Shown: one piece after another, positions 16,147 through 25,494 of the stretch | How positions within the stretch are numbered: position 1 is the stretch's first letter | How the letters are laid out: each line of letters opens with the position of its first letter | From: JASSUD01 sp031963445 | Lineage (GTDB): Bacteria > Pseudomonadota > Gammaproteobacteria > Burkholderiales > Burkholderiaceae | Reading direction: 5' to 3' | DNA length: 64,000 nt | Assembly: GCA_031963445.1 (NCBI GenBank) | Contig: JASSUH010000001.1 | Location: forward strand, 744,001 to 808,000 | Notes under the pieces: model-generated | The model's input: only the letters and a program-made list of their open reading frames with translations | What the model was told of the DNA's origin: nothing | Databases searched by the model: none | Made by a program: the position numbers and the translations under genes

Positions 16147-16176
16147 CGGCACCGGAGATCCGGTGCCGTTTTTTTC
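16147..16176 (+). terminator. Intrinsic terminator after the 6S-like RNA
   Basis: CGGCACCGGA pairs perfectly with TCCGGTGCCG, followed by TTTTTTT. Confidence 0.92.
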
Positions 16177-16201
16177 ATAACGTAGCTCAAAGGGTTAGGA
16201 A

Positions 16202-16921
16202 ATGATAAGACGTATATTCGCTGCACAATGGTTTTTACTCGCCGCACTTTGCGTGGCCGCGCCGGTTCAGGCTTGTCCAGGTGGAGATGCCATACCGCAG
16301 AACGCGGGCGACAAATTATCATTGAGTGCGCAAGCTAGCACTCAAGTCGCGCAGGATATTTCGCATATCACTCTTTTCTATGAGCAACAGGGTAATGACC
16401 CAGCCTCTTTAACTTCCACGCTGAAACAAAAAACTGACCAAGCTTTACGTACGGCTAAATCACAAAGCAAGGTGTCTGTGCGAACTGGGGTTTTTAATGT
16501 TTACCCAACCACTGATCGCGACAATCGCATCAAAGGTTGGCGTGGTCGTACCGAATTAGTGCTGGAGTCAACGGACTTTGCCGCTATTTCTCAGTTAGCG
16601 GGTCGTCTCTCGCCGATTATGCAAGTTAGCGCAGTACGTTTCTCTTTATCGCCCAAAGCTAGGCAGGAAACACAAGCAAAACTTGCGAATGAGGCGATTG
16701 CTGCATTTCGTGAACAAGCAAAATCAGCGGCACAAGCTTTTGGCTATAACAACTATGCCGTGGTTGATGTGAATGTGCAGCAAAATGGCATAGGCATACC
16801 TGAGCCGATGATGATGGCAACTTTCTCTTCCGCCCGCGCAGCAGATAGTGAAATACCGCTTGAGGCAGGCAAAACGACGGTTAACGTATCAGTATCAGGC
16901 ACCGTGCGTATGCTGCATTAA
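16202..16921 (+). CDS. SIMPL (DUF541) domain periplasmic protein
   Basis: A 239-residue exported protein with a signal peptide ending VQACPG. The mature part follows the DUF541/SIMPL layout: LSLSAQASTQVAQDISHITL, then a repeated beta-alpha fold with TGVFNVYPTTD, GWRGRTELVLES, and a C-terminal strand TTVNVSVSGTVRML. The family is widespread in the envelope; its molecular role is not established. It starts 25 bases after the terminator of the 6S-like RNA and has its own strong terminator. Confidence 0.85.
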   Translation: MIRRIFAAQWFLLAALCVAAPVQACPGGDAIPQNAGDKLSLSAQASTQVAQDISHITLFYEQQGNDPASLTSTLKQKTDQALRTAKSQSKVSVRTGVFNVYPTTDRDNRIKGWRGRTELVLESTDFAAISQLAGRLSPIMQVSAVRFSLSPKARQETQAKLANEAIAAFREQAKSAAQAFGYNNYAVVDVNVQQNGIGIPEPMMMATFSSARAADSEIPLEAGKTTVNVSVSGTVRMLH

Positions 16922-16964
16922 GATGCGCATAATACAAGCGTAATTATCCTTTTACGGATCTGTC

Positions 16965-17006
16965 CAGCGCCTTCCAATATGCTTTTATTGGAAGGCGCTG
17001 TTTTGT
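16965..17006 (+). terminator. Intrinsic terminator of the SIMPL gene
   Basis: A perfect 15-base stem, CAGCGCCTTCCAATA with TATTGGAAGGCGCTG, followed by TTTTGTTTG. The remaining bases to 17195 contain a relic of a family A end (GAAGATCGTGAATAGGCTC near 17065) and no gene. Confidence 0.93.
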
Positions 17007-17195
17007 TTGTAAGATGGATATGAGAGACAAGATCTCAAGCACTACCCCATTTCAGACTGTAATCTGAAGATCGTGAATAGGCTCTTAGAAATATTTTAAA
17101 AAATAGAGCTCGATGCTTGTTAGGGGGTGGTAATTTAATTGGGTACTTAGATTGCTTAATTAGAGTCTGCCAACTTAACTTGAAGGGGCGCTTCT

Positions 17196-17696
17196 ATGCC
17201 GCATACTTCCACATCCCAAGTTTCCGATAAAAAAGCACAAAATGCTTTGTCTTTGCTTGAAGCAGATCATCGTGCAGTTGAGAAGATCTTTGATAAATTT
17301 GAGCGCGCGACTGACAAAGTTCAGAAAGCTGAGTTAGTGCGTCAAGCTTGTGAAGAGTTGACGATTCACACCATTCTCGAAGAAGAAATACTCTATCCCG
17401 CTGCTAAAGAAGTGCTTGCAGGAGAAGGGGAGAAAAAAATCGAAGAGGCGTATGTGGAGCATTTTCTTGTCAAAACGCTCATTGAAAAATTTACTAAGCT
17501 CACTCCTCAAGATACAGGCTTCGATGCCGCTTTTCAGGTGCTAACTGAGAACGTTAAACATCACGTCAAAGAAGAAGAGGAAGATCTATTCCCATGTTTG
17601 CGCAAAAAATCGCTTGATCTGCAAGAGCTTGGCCAGCGTATCGCGCGCCGAAAAGAGCAATTGCAAAGTAAATTGGCCGAGGCTGCGCAAGAATAA
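17196..17696 (+). CDS. Hemerythrin HHE-domain protein
   Basis: A 166-residue cytoplasmic four-helix protein with the metal-binding pattern of the HHE family: LLEADHRAVEKIFDKFE, then HTILEEEILYPAAKE, then YVEHFLVKTLIEKF, then HHVKEEEEDLFPCL. Such proteins bind a di-iron centre and are linked to oxygen, nitric oxide or iron-sulfur stress. It stands alone with AAGGGGCG before ATG 17196. The C-terminus is a basic helix (RIARRKEQLQSKL). Confidence 0.9.
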   Translation: MPHTSTSQVSDKKAQNALSLLEADHRAVEKIFDKFERATDKVQKAELVRQACEELTIHTILEEEILYPAAKEVLAGEGEKKIEEAYVEHFLVKTLIEKFTKLTPQDTGFDAAFQVLTENVKHHVKEEEEDLFPCLRKKSLDLQELGQRIARRKEQLQSKLAEAAQE

Positions 17697-17735
17697 TTTG
17701 ACTAGGTTTACCTAAGTCTGCCTGCTTTGTTTATC

Positions 17736-17868
17736 ATCATGTCGCAATAATTTAATTATTGCGACATGATTGAATAACGTGTCGCCGCTGACAACATGAT
17801 CTGATAACATGTCGTCATTTTGATAAAACAGCGACATGATTGAATAACGTGTCGCTACCTACGACATG
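17736..17868 (+). promoter_or_regulatory. Operator array of CGACATG half-sites overlapping the fic start
   Basis: A perfect palindrome with 16-base arms (17736-17751 and 17755-17770, centred on TTA) is followed by repeated inverted sites: GCGACATGATTGAATAACGT then GTCGC at 17761-17785 and again at 17831-17855, plus a weaker ACATGATCTGATAACATGTCG near 17792. The fic start codon itself lies in ACGACATG, another half-site. The spacing and palindromy fit a dimeric repressor, most simply the winged helix at the C-terminus of the Fic protein. Confidence 0.75.
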
Positions 17869-19002
17869 AAACCCTCCTCTGATACATGCGTGTCTCCTCT
17901 TCCTTGGCATCCTCATGTTGCCTATAACCAGCTGCCTAATCTACCTCCCCCGCAGGACTTAGAAAGCAAGGCTGTACTCAAAGCATGCATTACTGCACGA
18001 GCAGCACTGGCCGAGTTAAAGCAAGCAGCTGAGCTGATTCCGAATCAGACAATGCTAATCAATACAATTCCCCTGCTCGAGGCCAAAGATAGCTCTGAAA
18101 TTGAAAATATCGTTACTACGACTGATAAATTATTTCAGCATGCACAAAGTGATGGCGTCACCGATCATGCGACCAAAGAGGCATTGCGCTATCGTTCTGC
18201 GCTGCATCGTGGATATTCATCTTTACAAGAGCGGCCTCTTTGTACCACTACCGCGGTACAGATTTGCAGCACACTCAAAGGTGTGGAGATGGATATCCGC
18301 CGTATAGGTGGTACCCAGCTGAGTAATGATAGGACAGGAGAAGTGATCTATACCCCACCCGAAGGTGAAGCTCATCTACGTGATTTGCTCGCCAACTGGG
18401 AGAGTTTTTTATATAACCAGACGGAGTTGGATCCTTTAGTCCGCATGGCAGTTGGTCATTACCAATTTGAAGCGATACATCCCTTCCTCGATGGTAATGG
18501 CCGTACCGGACGTGTGCTTAACACGCTCTATTTGATGCAGGAAGAACTGCTTAGTCTGCCTATCCTCTACCTAAGCCGCTATATCATTGCTCACAAGGCA
18601 GATTATTATCGCTTGCTGCTAGAAGTCACTGGTGCTCAGGCGTGGGAGCCGTGGCTATTATTTATGCTGCAGGCAGTGGCAGAAACATCGCGTTGGACCA
18701 CCGCCAAAATCTCAGCAATTCGTCGCCTAGCCGAACACACCACCGAATATGTGCGCGCGCACCTGCCCAAAATATATAGCCGCGAACTCGTCGATGTCGT
18801 CTTCGAGCAGCCCTATTGCCGAATTGCAAACCTTGTAGAAAAAAATATCGCGCAACGGCAAGCGGCTTCACGTTACCTAAAAGATTTAGTCAAAATAGGC
18901 GTGCTGCGGGAAGTGCAGTACGGCAAAGAGAAGCTCTTTGTTCACCCGAAACTGATGCAGTTACTGAGTGAAGATAGTAATCAGTATGTGCACTATAACT
19001 AA
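17866..19002 (+). CDS. Fic family protein (AMPylase) with C-terminal winged helix
   Basis: Fic enzymes transfer AMP or a related nucleotide part to target hydroxyls. The 378-residue product has the full catalytic motif HPFLDGNGRTGR at 205-216. An inhibitory alpha-helix motif S-x-x-x-E-N (SSEIEN, 76-81) lies N-terminal to the core, making it a class II, self-inhibited Fic. The flap region carries TPPEGE. The C-terminal 80 residues form a probable winged helix (VDVVFEQPYCRIANLVEK, AASRYLKDLVKIGVLREV). An operator array upstream includes the start codon, suggesting autoregulation. No antitoxin gene is adjacent. Substrate unknown. Confidence 0.9.
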   Translation: MKPSSDTCVSPLPWHPHVAYNQLPNLPPPQDLESKAVLKACITARAALAELKQAAELIPNQTMLINTIPLLEAKDSSEIENIVTTTDKLFQHAQSDGVTDHATKEALRYRSALHRGYSSLQERPLCTTTAVQICSTLKGVEMDIRRIGGTQLSNDRTGEVIYTPPEGEAHLRDLLANWESFLYNQTELDPLVRMAVGHYQFEAIHPFLDGNGRTGRVLNTLYLMQEELLSLPILYLSRYIIAHKADYYRLLLEVTGAQAWEPWLLFMLQAVAETSRWTTAKISAIRRLAEHTTEYVRAHLPKIYSRELVDVVFEQPYCRIANLVEKNIAQRQAASRYLKDLVKIGVLREVQYGKEKLFVHPKLMQLLSEDSNQYVHYN

Positions 19003-19011
19003 TGCACTGGA

Positions 19012-19042
19012 TAAAAAAACAGCCTGCTATAAGTAGCAGGCT
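19012..19042 (-). terminator. Terminator for the reverse-strand symporter gene
   Basis: AGCCTGCTA-TAAG-TAGCAGGCT followed on the reverse strand by GTTTTTTTA. It sits between the convergent fic and symporter genes. Confidence 0.85.
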
Positions 19043-19115
19043 GGTCTTGATAAAAGAACAAACTAATTTGAAGGAGAAGGGAAGAGGTAGAAAAAGACCC
19101 TAATAAATTAATTTA

Positions 19116-20528
19116 TTAGGCGTTAACTTTGCCTCTTTTGCCCCATACAGCCTCAGCTAACTTACAGACAAAGGCGGGGACGACTGAAAGATTAAATATA
19201 GGTTCGCTCAAACCGTTTGCCCGCTGTGCTGCGTAGTCTTGCCATGCGGCTAGCACGTATTTTCTCAAGCTCACAATGGCTACTAAATTAATGATGGTCA
19301 TTACAGCCATGCAAGTGTCAGCTAGCAGCCATACTCTTGGTAAGCTGCTGAGGCTGCCAGCGATAACTGCAACTAACACACCCAAGCGAAAGAGAGGTAA
19401 CACCAGCTTTTTGCGCGAGATGAATTCAACGTTGCCTTCAGCATAAGCATAGTTGCCGACAATAGATGACCAGGCAAAGAAGAAAATCGCGGTTGCCATA
19501 AAGGTATTGCCCCAGCCGCCAACTGCGCTAGCCAATGCGCGTTGCGTCAGTGCCGCGCCTTCCATTTGCATACCCATTTCATATTGGCCCGAAGCCAAAA
19601 TCATAAAAGCGGTAGCGCTGCAAATGATCATCGTATCGATAAATACACCCAACATTTGCAATAAGCCTTGCGTCACTGGATGAGAAGTGGTGGCCATTGC
19701 CGCTGAGTTAGGCGCGCTCCCCATGCCGGCTTCATTGGCAAATAGACCGCGTTTGATGCCAATGAGCATGACTTGGCTAATGGCATAGCCCGCGATTCCG
19801 CCAGCAGCTTGTTGCACGCCGAATGCGCTTTTGAAAATCATCGCGAAGATGCCCGGTAAAGCTGGGATATTTTGGGCGACTACATAGCCCGTAAGCGCTA
19901 AATAGCCAAGAGCCATGAATGGCACGATGACTTGCGAAACCTGGCTGATGCGATGTATACCGCCAAATAGAACAGGCGCAGTAATCAAGATCAGGACGAC
20001 GCCGGTTATTGTAGGGCTTAAGTTGAATGCCTGATGGAAAGCCTCTGCAATCGAATGAGCTTGCACTGCATTAAATGCAAAGCCAAAGGTCGCTGCGAAA
20101 ACTAACGCAAATAATGTACTAAAAAAGCGTGAACCTAAACCTGTGCGAATGTAATAAGCTGGCCCGCCTCGAAAGGACTCGCCATGCGGCACTTTAAAAA
20201 TCTGCGCGAGCGTTGCTTCGACAAAAGCAGATGACATCCCAAGCAGGGCAGTCACCCACATCCAAAAAACCGCTCCTGGCCCACCAACCGTCACAGCGAC
20301 TGCGACGCCTACGATATTGCCTGTCCCAACGCGGCTAGCTAAGCCAATCGCAAATGCTTGAAACGGCGTAACACCGGCAGTTTTGTTGCTGTCCTTGCGC
20401 CAAAGCATACGGATACTGTGTGCTAAAGCGCGTATCTGGATAAAGCGAAAGTAAAACGTAAAAAATATACCAACGCTTAACAGAAGAAAAACGAGGACAT
20501 AATTAAAGAGAAAATCGTTTAGGCTCAC
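19116..20528 (-). CDS. Alanine/glycine:cation symporter family protein
   Basis: A 470-residue inner-membrane transporter of the AGCS family, which couples sodium or proton entry to uptake of alanine or glycine. Signature regions: ASRVGTGNIVGVAVAVTVGGPGA split by the conserved Gly-Asn, a GESFRGGPAYYI loop and ANEAGMGSAPNSAAMATTSHP. About eleven hydrophobic segments are visible. The gene is alone, with AGGAGGTAGG-like sequence before the start and its own terminator. Amino-acid import fits a genome that lacks some biosynthesis genes. Confidence 0.93.
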   Translation of the reverse strand: MSLNDFLFNYVLVFLLLSVGIFFTFYFRFIQIRALAHSIRMLWRKDSNKTAGVTPFQAFAIGLASRVGTGNIVGVAVAVTVGGPGAVFWMWVTALLGMSSAFVEATLAQIFKVPHGESFRGGPAYYIRTGLGSRFFSTLFALVFAATFGFAFNAVQAHSIAEAFHQAFNLSPTITGVVLILITAPVLFGGIHRISQVSQVIVPFMALGYLALTGYVVAQNIPALPGIFAMIFKSAFGVQQAAGGIAGYAISQVMLIGIKRGLFANEAGMGSAPNSAAMATTSHPVTQGLLQMLGVFIDTMIICSATAFMILASGQYEMGMQMEGAALTQRALASAVGGWGNTFMATAIFFFAWSSIVGNYAYAEGNVEFISRKKLVLPLFRLGVLVAVIAGSLSSLPRVWLLADTCMAVMTIINLVAIVSLRKYVLAAWQDYAAQRANGLSEPIFNLSVVPAFVCKLAEAVWGKRGKVNA

Positions 20529-20690
20529 TTCCTACCTCCTCAGTGGGATAATTCCGCGCATTTTAATGCGCATGCTTAACCTCAGTGGTTTAAATTTATC
20601 ACAAATCAGTTAATTTGACGTGATTCGAAACTTTGCTTTGTTGTAAAGCAAAGGAAACAGCTGATTGTTTGAGGATTGACGAAAAGAAAA

Positions 20691-20711
20691 GGCCGCCCAG
20701 ATAAGACGGCC
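20691..20711 (-). terminator. Terminator after tRNA-Ala
   Basis: GGCCG and CGGCC arms with reverse-strand T-run TTTTCTTTTC, 12 bases beyond the tRNA 3' end. Confidence 0.8.
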
Positions 20712-20722
20712 TTTTTTGATTT

Positions 20723-20798
<76 letters not shown>

Positions 20799-21050
20799 AT
20801 TTGCAGAACTGATTTCCTAAATGCCTAAAAAGCTAAGTAGGAAATAAGTTGTAGAAGGCGCGATTCTAAAGAGCACTGCCGACTTTGTAAATACTTTTGC
20901 GCATAACTTAAGCTTATCCGAGCAGGATCGATACAAATGAGGAGGTGATCTTCTTTTTTCTTAAATCTAAAAATAGATCATCAAGGAGTTGCTCTGTTGT
21001 CTTTTCGGTATGATGGTGGACGCTATATTTAATAATGAATCCAGGAGAAA

Positions 21051-21707
21051 TTGTTGGAAACTTTACTTCAGTTCGCACAAATGTTGCTGCATATCGATCG
21101 CTTTTTAGGCGTTTTTATTCAGCAATATGGAGCATGGGTGTATGTGGTGCTGTTCGCGATTGTGTTTTGCGAAACGGGGCTAGTGGTGATGCCATTTCTG
21201 CCAGGAGACTCTTTGCTTTTTGTCGGCGGCGCTTTTTGTGCAACAGGCATGATGTCTTTGCCTTTGCTAATTACATTGCTGTTAATCGCAGCAGTGCTTG
21301 GCAATACGATTAATTACCATGTCGGTCGCTTTATTGGGCCCAAGGTATTCGATGCACACTGGCGCTGGTTAGATCAGACTGCGCTTTTAAAAACGCACAA
21401 TTTTTATGAGCGGCATGGTGGCAAAACTATCGTGCTGGCGCGCTTTATGCCAATCGTGCGTACCTTTGCTCCTTTTGTTGCTGGCGTGAGCGGCATGCGT
21501 TTAGGCAGATTTCAAATGTTTAACGTACTAGGTGCGCTGTTCTGGGTCTTCAGCTTAGTTCTTGCTGGGTATTTCTTCGGCAACCTGCCATTTATCAAGC
21601 AATATCTCAATGTCATCGTACTAGTTGGCATTGGCGCAGCGGTTTTCCCTTTACTTCTCGGCTGGCTTTTCAGATGGGGACAACAAAAAATGCGCCGTAC
21701 GCGTTAA
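21051..21707 (+). CDS. DedA/VTT family membrane protein
   Basis: A 218-residue inner-membrane protein of the DedA family (flippases or proton-dependent carriers for undecaprenyl or phospholipids). The pattern is VFCETGLVVMPFLPGDSLLF near 40-60, and the central FYERHGGKTIVLARFMPIVRTFAPFVAG block. Several hydrophobic segments flank these. No ATG is in frame upstream; two consecutive TTG codons (21051, 21054) follow AGGAG, so initiation is at TTG. A family A repeat starts 12 bases after the stop. Confidence 0.9.
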   Translation: MLETLLQFAQMLLHIDRFLGVFIQQYGAWVYVVLFAIVFCETGLVVMPFLPGDSLLFVGGAFCATGMMSLPLLITLLLIAAVLGNTINYHVGRFIGPKVFDAHWRWLDQTALLKTHNFYERHGGKTIVLARFMPIVRTFAPFVAGVSGMRLGRFQMFNVLGALFWVFSLVLAGYFFGNLPFIKQYLNVIVLVGIGAAVFPLLLGWLFRWGQQKMRRTR

Positions 21708-21718
21708 TAATATTCGTA

Positions 21719-21850
21719 AGAGCTTGTTTAGAATCTTCAAAAGTGGGTTGTGTTGGGGTTCCTGCGTCACCCCAACCTATGAAAATGCCTGTTAGGTTGG
21801 GGTGACGCAGGAACCCCAACATGCCTACCACCCACCTCTCAACGCCTGCT
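21719..21850. repeat. Family A palindromic repeat, copy 3
   Basis: Starts AGAGCTTGTTTAGAATCTTC. Core arms GTTGGGGTTCCTGCGTCACC and GGTGACGCAGGAACCCCAAC are exact complements over 20 bases. The right outer end is truncated. It sits between the convergent dedA and amiC genes and could terminate both. Confidence 0.92.
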
Positions 21851-21855
21851 ACTTC

Positions 21856-23298
21856 CTAAGTCATACGGCTCTTCGCCAGCGGTGGATTCGCAGCAAAGTA
21901 GCGCTTAATGCCTCGCAAAATAGCTTCAGCCATCTGCTCTCGATAGGCGCTGCTTTTTAGTTTGGCTTCTTCAGCTGGGTTGCTCAGAAAGGCAGTTTCA
22001 ATCAGCACCGATGGAATATCGGGCGCTTTTAAAACGGCGAACCCCGCTTGTTCGACCGCGCCTTTGTGGAGTTTATTAATTTGTCCAATCTCACTCAGTA
22101 CAAACTGGCCGTAACGCATGCTGTCTTTGATTTGTGCCGTGGTCGACATATCGAGCAGTGCGTGGGTGATGTTTTGGTCGCGGCTTTTAATGTTTACGCC
22201 ACCAATTAAGTCGGAGGCATTTTCTTTATTCGCCATCCATCTAGCAGCTGTGCTGGAAGCACCGGTAGTGGAAAGTGCAAATACGGATGACCCATTAGCC
22301 TCTGGCTTGATAAAAGCATCCGCATGGATGGAGACGAACAGATCAGCGTTAACTCGTCGGGCTTTTTGCACACGCACATGAAGCGGGACGAAATAGTCAT
22401 CATCACGCGTCATCATCGCGCGCATATTTGGTTGGGCGTCGATTTTCTCACGTAGGCGGCGCCCAATATCTAGCACGACATCTTTTTCCCGTAATCCGCT
22501 GGGCCCAATGGCGCCTGGGTCTTCACCGCCGTGGCCGGGGTCAATCGCTACGGTGAGCAGACGCAAGACACGCGGTTTTTTGGGCGTGCGGTCGCTGAGT
22601 TTATCTTTGTCATTGCCAGCGCGTGGCGGCGTAGGAGTTTTGCGGTCTGGCTTGCCTGGGGCAGCAGATGAGGTGCTTTCGGTTTCCGCATAGCGCGCAA
22701 AAAACGCTTCGCTTTCGTCAAGCTTAGGTTTAGTTTGTAGCCCGCTAAGCGTGGGCTGATTAGGATTAGCAAGCTCCGCTTCTTTTTGCTCGGTTTTGGC
22801 TAATAGCTCAAGCAGAGGGTCACGCGCAACGGCGGGATATAAATCGAGGACAAGCCGGTAACGATAGCCACCAATCGGGTTGAGCGTAAAAATCTGTGGC
22901 TTAACCGCCCCTTTTAAATCAAACACCAGTCGTACTACATCAGGGGCAAATTGGCCAGCACGCACAGCTTCAATCTGTGGGTCATTCGGCTTAATTTTGG
23001 CCACTAGCTCACGCAACGTGCTATCAAGCTTCAGATCACTTAAATCCACCACTATCCGGTCTGGTTGCTTCAAAAGATGGGCTTTATAAGCGAGCGGTTG
23101 ATCTACTTCAATCGCAATCCGCGTATAGTCTTGCGCAGGCCATACGCGCACAGCCACAATCGATTTTGCGTAGGCATTTTTGAGCGAGACAACGTTCAAC
23201 AGCAGCATTGCTGCACCGGCGCGCAGCAGTTGGCGCCGCTGCCAATTATGCGGAGCGAGAACACTGGAATTGAGTGAGCGGAATAGTTTTTTTAGCAT
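21856..23298 (-). CDS. amiC: N-acetylmuramoyl-L-alanine amidase AmiC-type
   Basis: A periplasmic zinc amidase that splits septal peptidoglycan during daughter-cell separation. The 480-residue product begins with a twin-arginine-type signal (QRRQLLRAGAAMLLLN). An AMIN domain follows (about 45-160, IVDLSDLKLD, VVRLVFDLKG), then a Pro/Lys linker, then the Amidase_3 domain: VAIDPGHGGEDPGAIGPSG with the first zinc His, DLFVSIHADAF with the second, and a catalytic Glu in VLIETAFLSN. It overlaps the tsaE end by seven bases. Tat export fits known AmiC enzymes. Confidence 0.93.
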   Translation of the reverse strand: MLKKLFRSLNSSVLAPHNWQRRQLLRAGAAMLLLNVVSLKNAYAKSIVAVRVWPAQDYTRIAIEVDQPLAYKAHLLKQPDRIVVDLSDLKLDSTLRELVAKIKPNDPQIEAVRAGQFAPDVVRLVFDLKGAVKPQIFTLNPIGGYRYRLVLDLYPAVARDPLLELLAKTEQKEAELANPNQPTLSGLQTKPKLDESEAFFARYAETESTSSAAPGKPDRKTPTPPRAGNDKDKLSDRTPKKPRVLRLLTVAIDPGHGGEDPGAIGPSGLREKDVVLDIGRRLREKIDAQPNMRAMMTRDDDYFVPLHVRVQKARRVNADLFVSIHADAFIKPEANGSSVFALSTTGASSTAARWMANKENASDLIGGVNIKSRDQNITHALLDMSTTAQIKDSMRYGQFVLSEIGQINKLHKGAVEQAGFAVLKAPDIPSVLIETAFLSNPAEEAKLKSSAYREQMAEAILRGIKRYFAANPPLAKSRMT

Positions 23299-23834
23299 TG
23301 GTTAAGACACTCTTTTCCTATTTCACTAAATGCGTGAGCTGTTAGGCGGCGCCCCCCTTCAGGAATGACTTCTAAGGTAAATGCAAGATCAGGGGTGCCT
23401 AGCAGCGTGCCTGCCTGTTGTGGCCATTCGATCAAACAGAGCGCGTGTTCGTTAAAGTATTCGCGAAAGCCTGCGTCGGCCCACTCTGCTGGGTCGGCAA
23501 AACGGTACAGATCGAAATGATAAACATTAAGCGCTTTGCCACTGGTCAGCAACGTATAAGGTTCAACCAACGTATAAGTTGGGCTGCGTACTCGACCTGT
23601 ATGTCCAAGTGCATGCAGCGTAGCGCGGGTGAGGGCAGTTTTACCTGCGCCAAGCTCACCTATTAAATGAATTTGTAAACTGCTTAAACCCTTGCCATCA
23701 GCGGGTGCGTGGTCAATATATGAGGCACGTAACGCGCGCGCAAAGGATGCGCCAAATTCTTCAGTGGCTTTTTCGTTCGGTAACGTGAATAAGCGTTGGC
23801 TTAATAACTCGGATGTATCGGGCGTAAAAGGCAT
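23292..23834 (-). CDS. tsaE: tRNA threonylcarbamoyladenosine biosynthesis ATPase TsaE
   Basis: TsaE is the ATPase of the complex that makes t6A on tRNAs reading ANN codons. The 180-residue product has Walker A GELGAGKTALTRA near 55-67, the conserved SPTYTLVEPY and HFDLYRFADPAEW blocks, and IEWPQQAG with the usual Trp. It forms an overlapping pair with amiC, the common tsaE-amidase order. mutL does not follow amiC here. Confidence 0.93.
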   Translation of the reverse strand: MPFTPDTSELLSQRLFTLPNEKATEEFGASFARALRASYIDHAPADGKGLSSLQIHLIGELGAGKTALTRATLHALGHTGRVRSPTYTLVEPYTLLTSGKALNVYHFDLYRFADPAEWADAGFREYFNEHALCLIEWPQQAGTLLGTPDLAFTLEVIPEGGRRLTAHAFSEIGKECLNQC

Positions 23835-23960
23835 GCTTAAGATAGCAAATGAGATAGCAAAATGATGACGCGCACAGAATACTGTTGCTGTGTTGCGCCG
23901 CTCAAAGGGTTATGCAGAGATTCCCTAACAAATAAATTGCGCTAAAACTTATCAAACCTG

Positions 23961-25253
23961 ATGACTCAGCCAGTTACTTCACCTGCTTGTGCGCAATCTT
24001 CTCCTCGCTTGGATACGCAAGCGCTGGCTTTATTGGCGCAACGTATCAAGAGTTGGGGCAAGTCGCTTGGTTTTAATGCGGTTGGCATTAGCGATATCGA
24101 TGTCTCGCACGCTGAAACAGGATTACATGCTTGGCTGGCAGCTGGCTATCACGGTGAGATGGATTATATGGCGAAACACGGGACAAAGCGCACCCGGCCA
24201 GCTGAACTTGTATCAGGCACAGTGCGCGTTATCTCGGTGCGGATGTCTTATGTGCCTAGCCAATCATTGCGCTCAGCTACCTCAACGGCTAACGAGGCAG
24301 AAAGTTATCGTGCCTTCCGCGACCGAGAAGAAGCGCGTTTAGAAGATCCCAATGCCGCGGTTGTTTCGATTTATGCGCGTGGGCGTGATTATCATAAAGT
24401 GATGCGCAAAAGTCTGCAGAAGCTGGCTGATCAAATTGTGGCGGAGATCGGCCCCTTCGGTCATCGTGTTTTCGTTGATTCGGCCCCTGTGCCTGAAGTC
24501 GAGCTTGCCCAAAAAGCGGGCCTGGGTTGGCGGGGTAAACACACCTTACTTTTACACCGCGATGCTGGTTCGCTCTTTTTTTTGGGTGAAATTTACGTCG
24601 ATTTGCCATTGCCAACCGATGCTGAAGAGCGCGTCATTTTTGCTAAAGAAGCTTTGCCTCAGTCAGCTGATGACACTGTGCCAATCCATAGTAAGGCGAC
24701 GGCTACAGCTACAGCTGAAGTGAAAAGTGGCTCTTGCGGTCATTGCACGCGTTGTATCGATATATGCCCAACCAGGGCGATTGTCGCGCCGTACCGTTTA
24801 GATGCGCGACGCTGCATCTCTTATTTAACGATCGAATTGAAAGGTAGCATTCCAGAACCATTGCGCCCCTTAATTGGCAATCGCATTTATGGTTGCGATG
24901 ACTGCCAGTTAGTGTGCCCTTGGAATAAATTTGCTCAAGCTGCAACGCTGGATGATTTTGAAATTCGTAACGGATTAGATCAAGCCACCTTGCTCGATCT
25001 ATTTAGCTGGTCAGAAAGTGAATTTAACGAACGTTTTGCCGGCAGTGCCATTCGCCGTATTGGTTATGAACGTTGGTTGCGCAATATTGCCGTTGCTCTA
25101 GGTAATGCACTGCGCTCATTTAATACAGTGAGCGCGACTGGGTCACTGCATAACGAGCAGCGTAAGGCTATGATTGACGCTTTGCAAAAGCGTGTGCAAG
25201 ATTCCTCGGAATTAGTGCGTGAGCATGTGTTATGGGCTTTACAGGCTGTTTAA
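23961..25253 (+). CDS. queG: Epoxyqueuosine reductase
   Basis: QueG reduces epoxyqueuosine to queuosine at the wobble base of tRNAs, using cobalamin and two 4Fe-4S clusters. The 430-residue product has the N-terminal corrinoid-binding part (VFVDSAPVPEVELAQKAGLGW), the first cluster motif CGHCTRCIDICPTRAI and the second CDDCQLVCPWNKFA. It is divergent from tsaE. QueG is a B12-dependent enzyme, so the btu uptake genes earlier in this window would feed it. The stop is followed at once by a type C end (GGAACCTCTG). Confidence 0.95.
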   Translation: MTQPVTSPACAQSSPRLDTQALALLAQRIKSWGKSLGFNAVGISDIDVSHAETGLHAWLAAGYHGEMDYMAKHGTKRTRPAELVSGTVRVISVRMSYVPSQSLRSATSTANEAESYRAFRDREEARLEDPNAAVVSIYARGRDYHKVMRKSLQKLADQIVAEIGPFGHRVFVDSAPVPEVELAQKAGLGWRGKHTLLLHRDAGSLFFLGEIYVDLPLPTDAEERVIFAKEALPQSADDTVPIHSKATATATAEVKSGSCGHCTRCIDICPTRAIVAPYRLDARRCISYLTIELKGSIPEPLRPLIGNRIYGCDDCQLVCPWNKFAQAATLDDFEIRNGLDQATLLDLFSWSESEFNERFAGSAIRRIGYERWLRNIAVALGNALRSFNTVSATGSLHNEQRKAMIDALQKRVQDSSELVREHVLWALQAV

Positions 25254-25275
25254 AGGAACCTCTGAAAAGATTCCG

Positions 25276-25481
25276 TAGAACCTGTTCATGATCTTAAAGA
25301 GGAGAGAGTGGAGAGGTTATCGGTAGTCATGTTGGGGTTCCTTCGTCACCCCAACCTACGATTCTGGCAATGCTCGTAGGTTGGGGTGAGGGACGAACCC
25401 CAACGTGTGCATCAACAGCCTCTATTGGGTCTTCTGAAAGATCTAATGTGGACTCTTAGAAAGATTGCGAACAAATTCTAA
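25276..25481. repeat. Family A palindromic repeat, copy 4
   Basis: Left end TAGAACCTGTTCATGATCT, core TGTTGGGGTTCCTTCGTCAC with mirrored GGTTGGGGTGAGGGACG and AACCCCAAC, right end GAAAGATTGCGAACAAATTCT. Extra bases near 25420-25455 suggest a secondary rearrangement. It fills the gap between queG and ogt. Confidence 0.85.
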
Positions 25482-25494
25482 AAAGGAGAACAAT

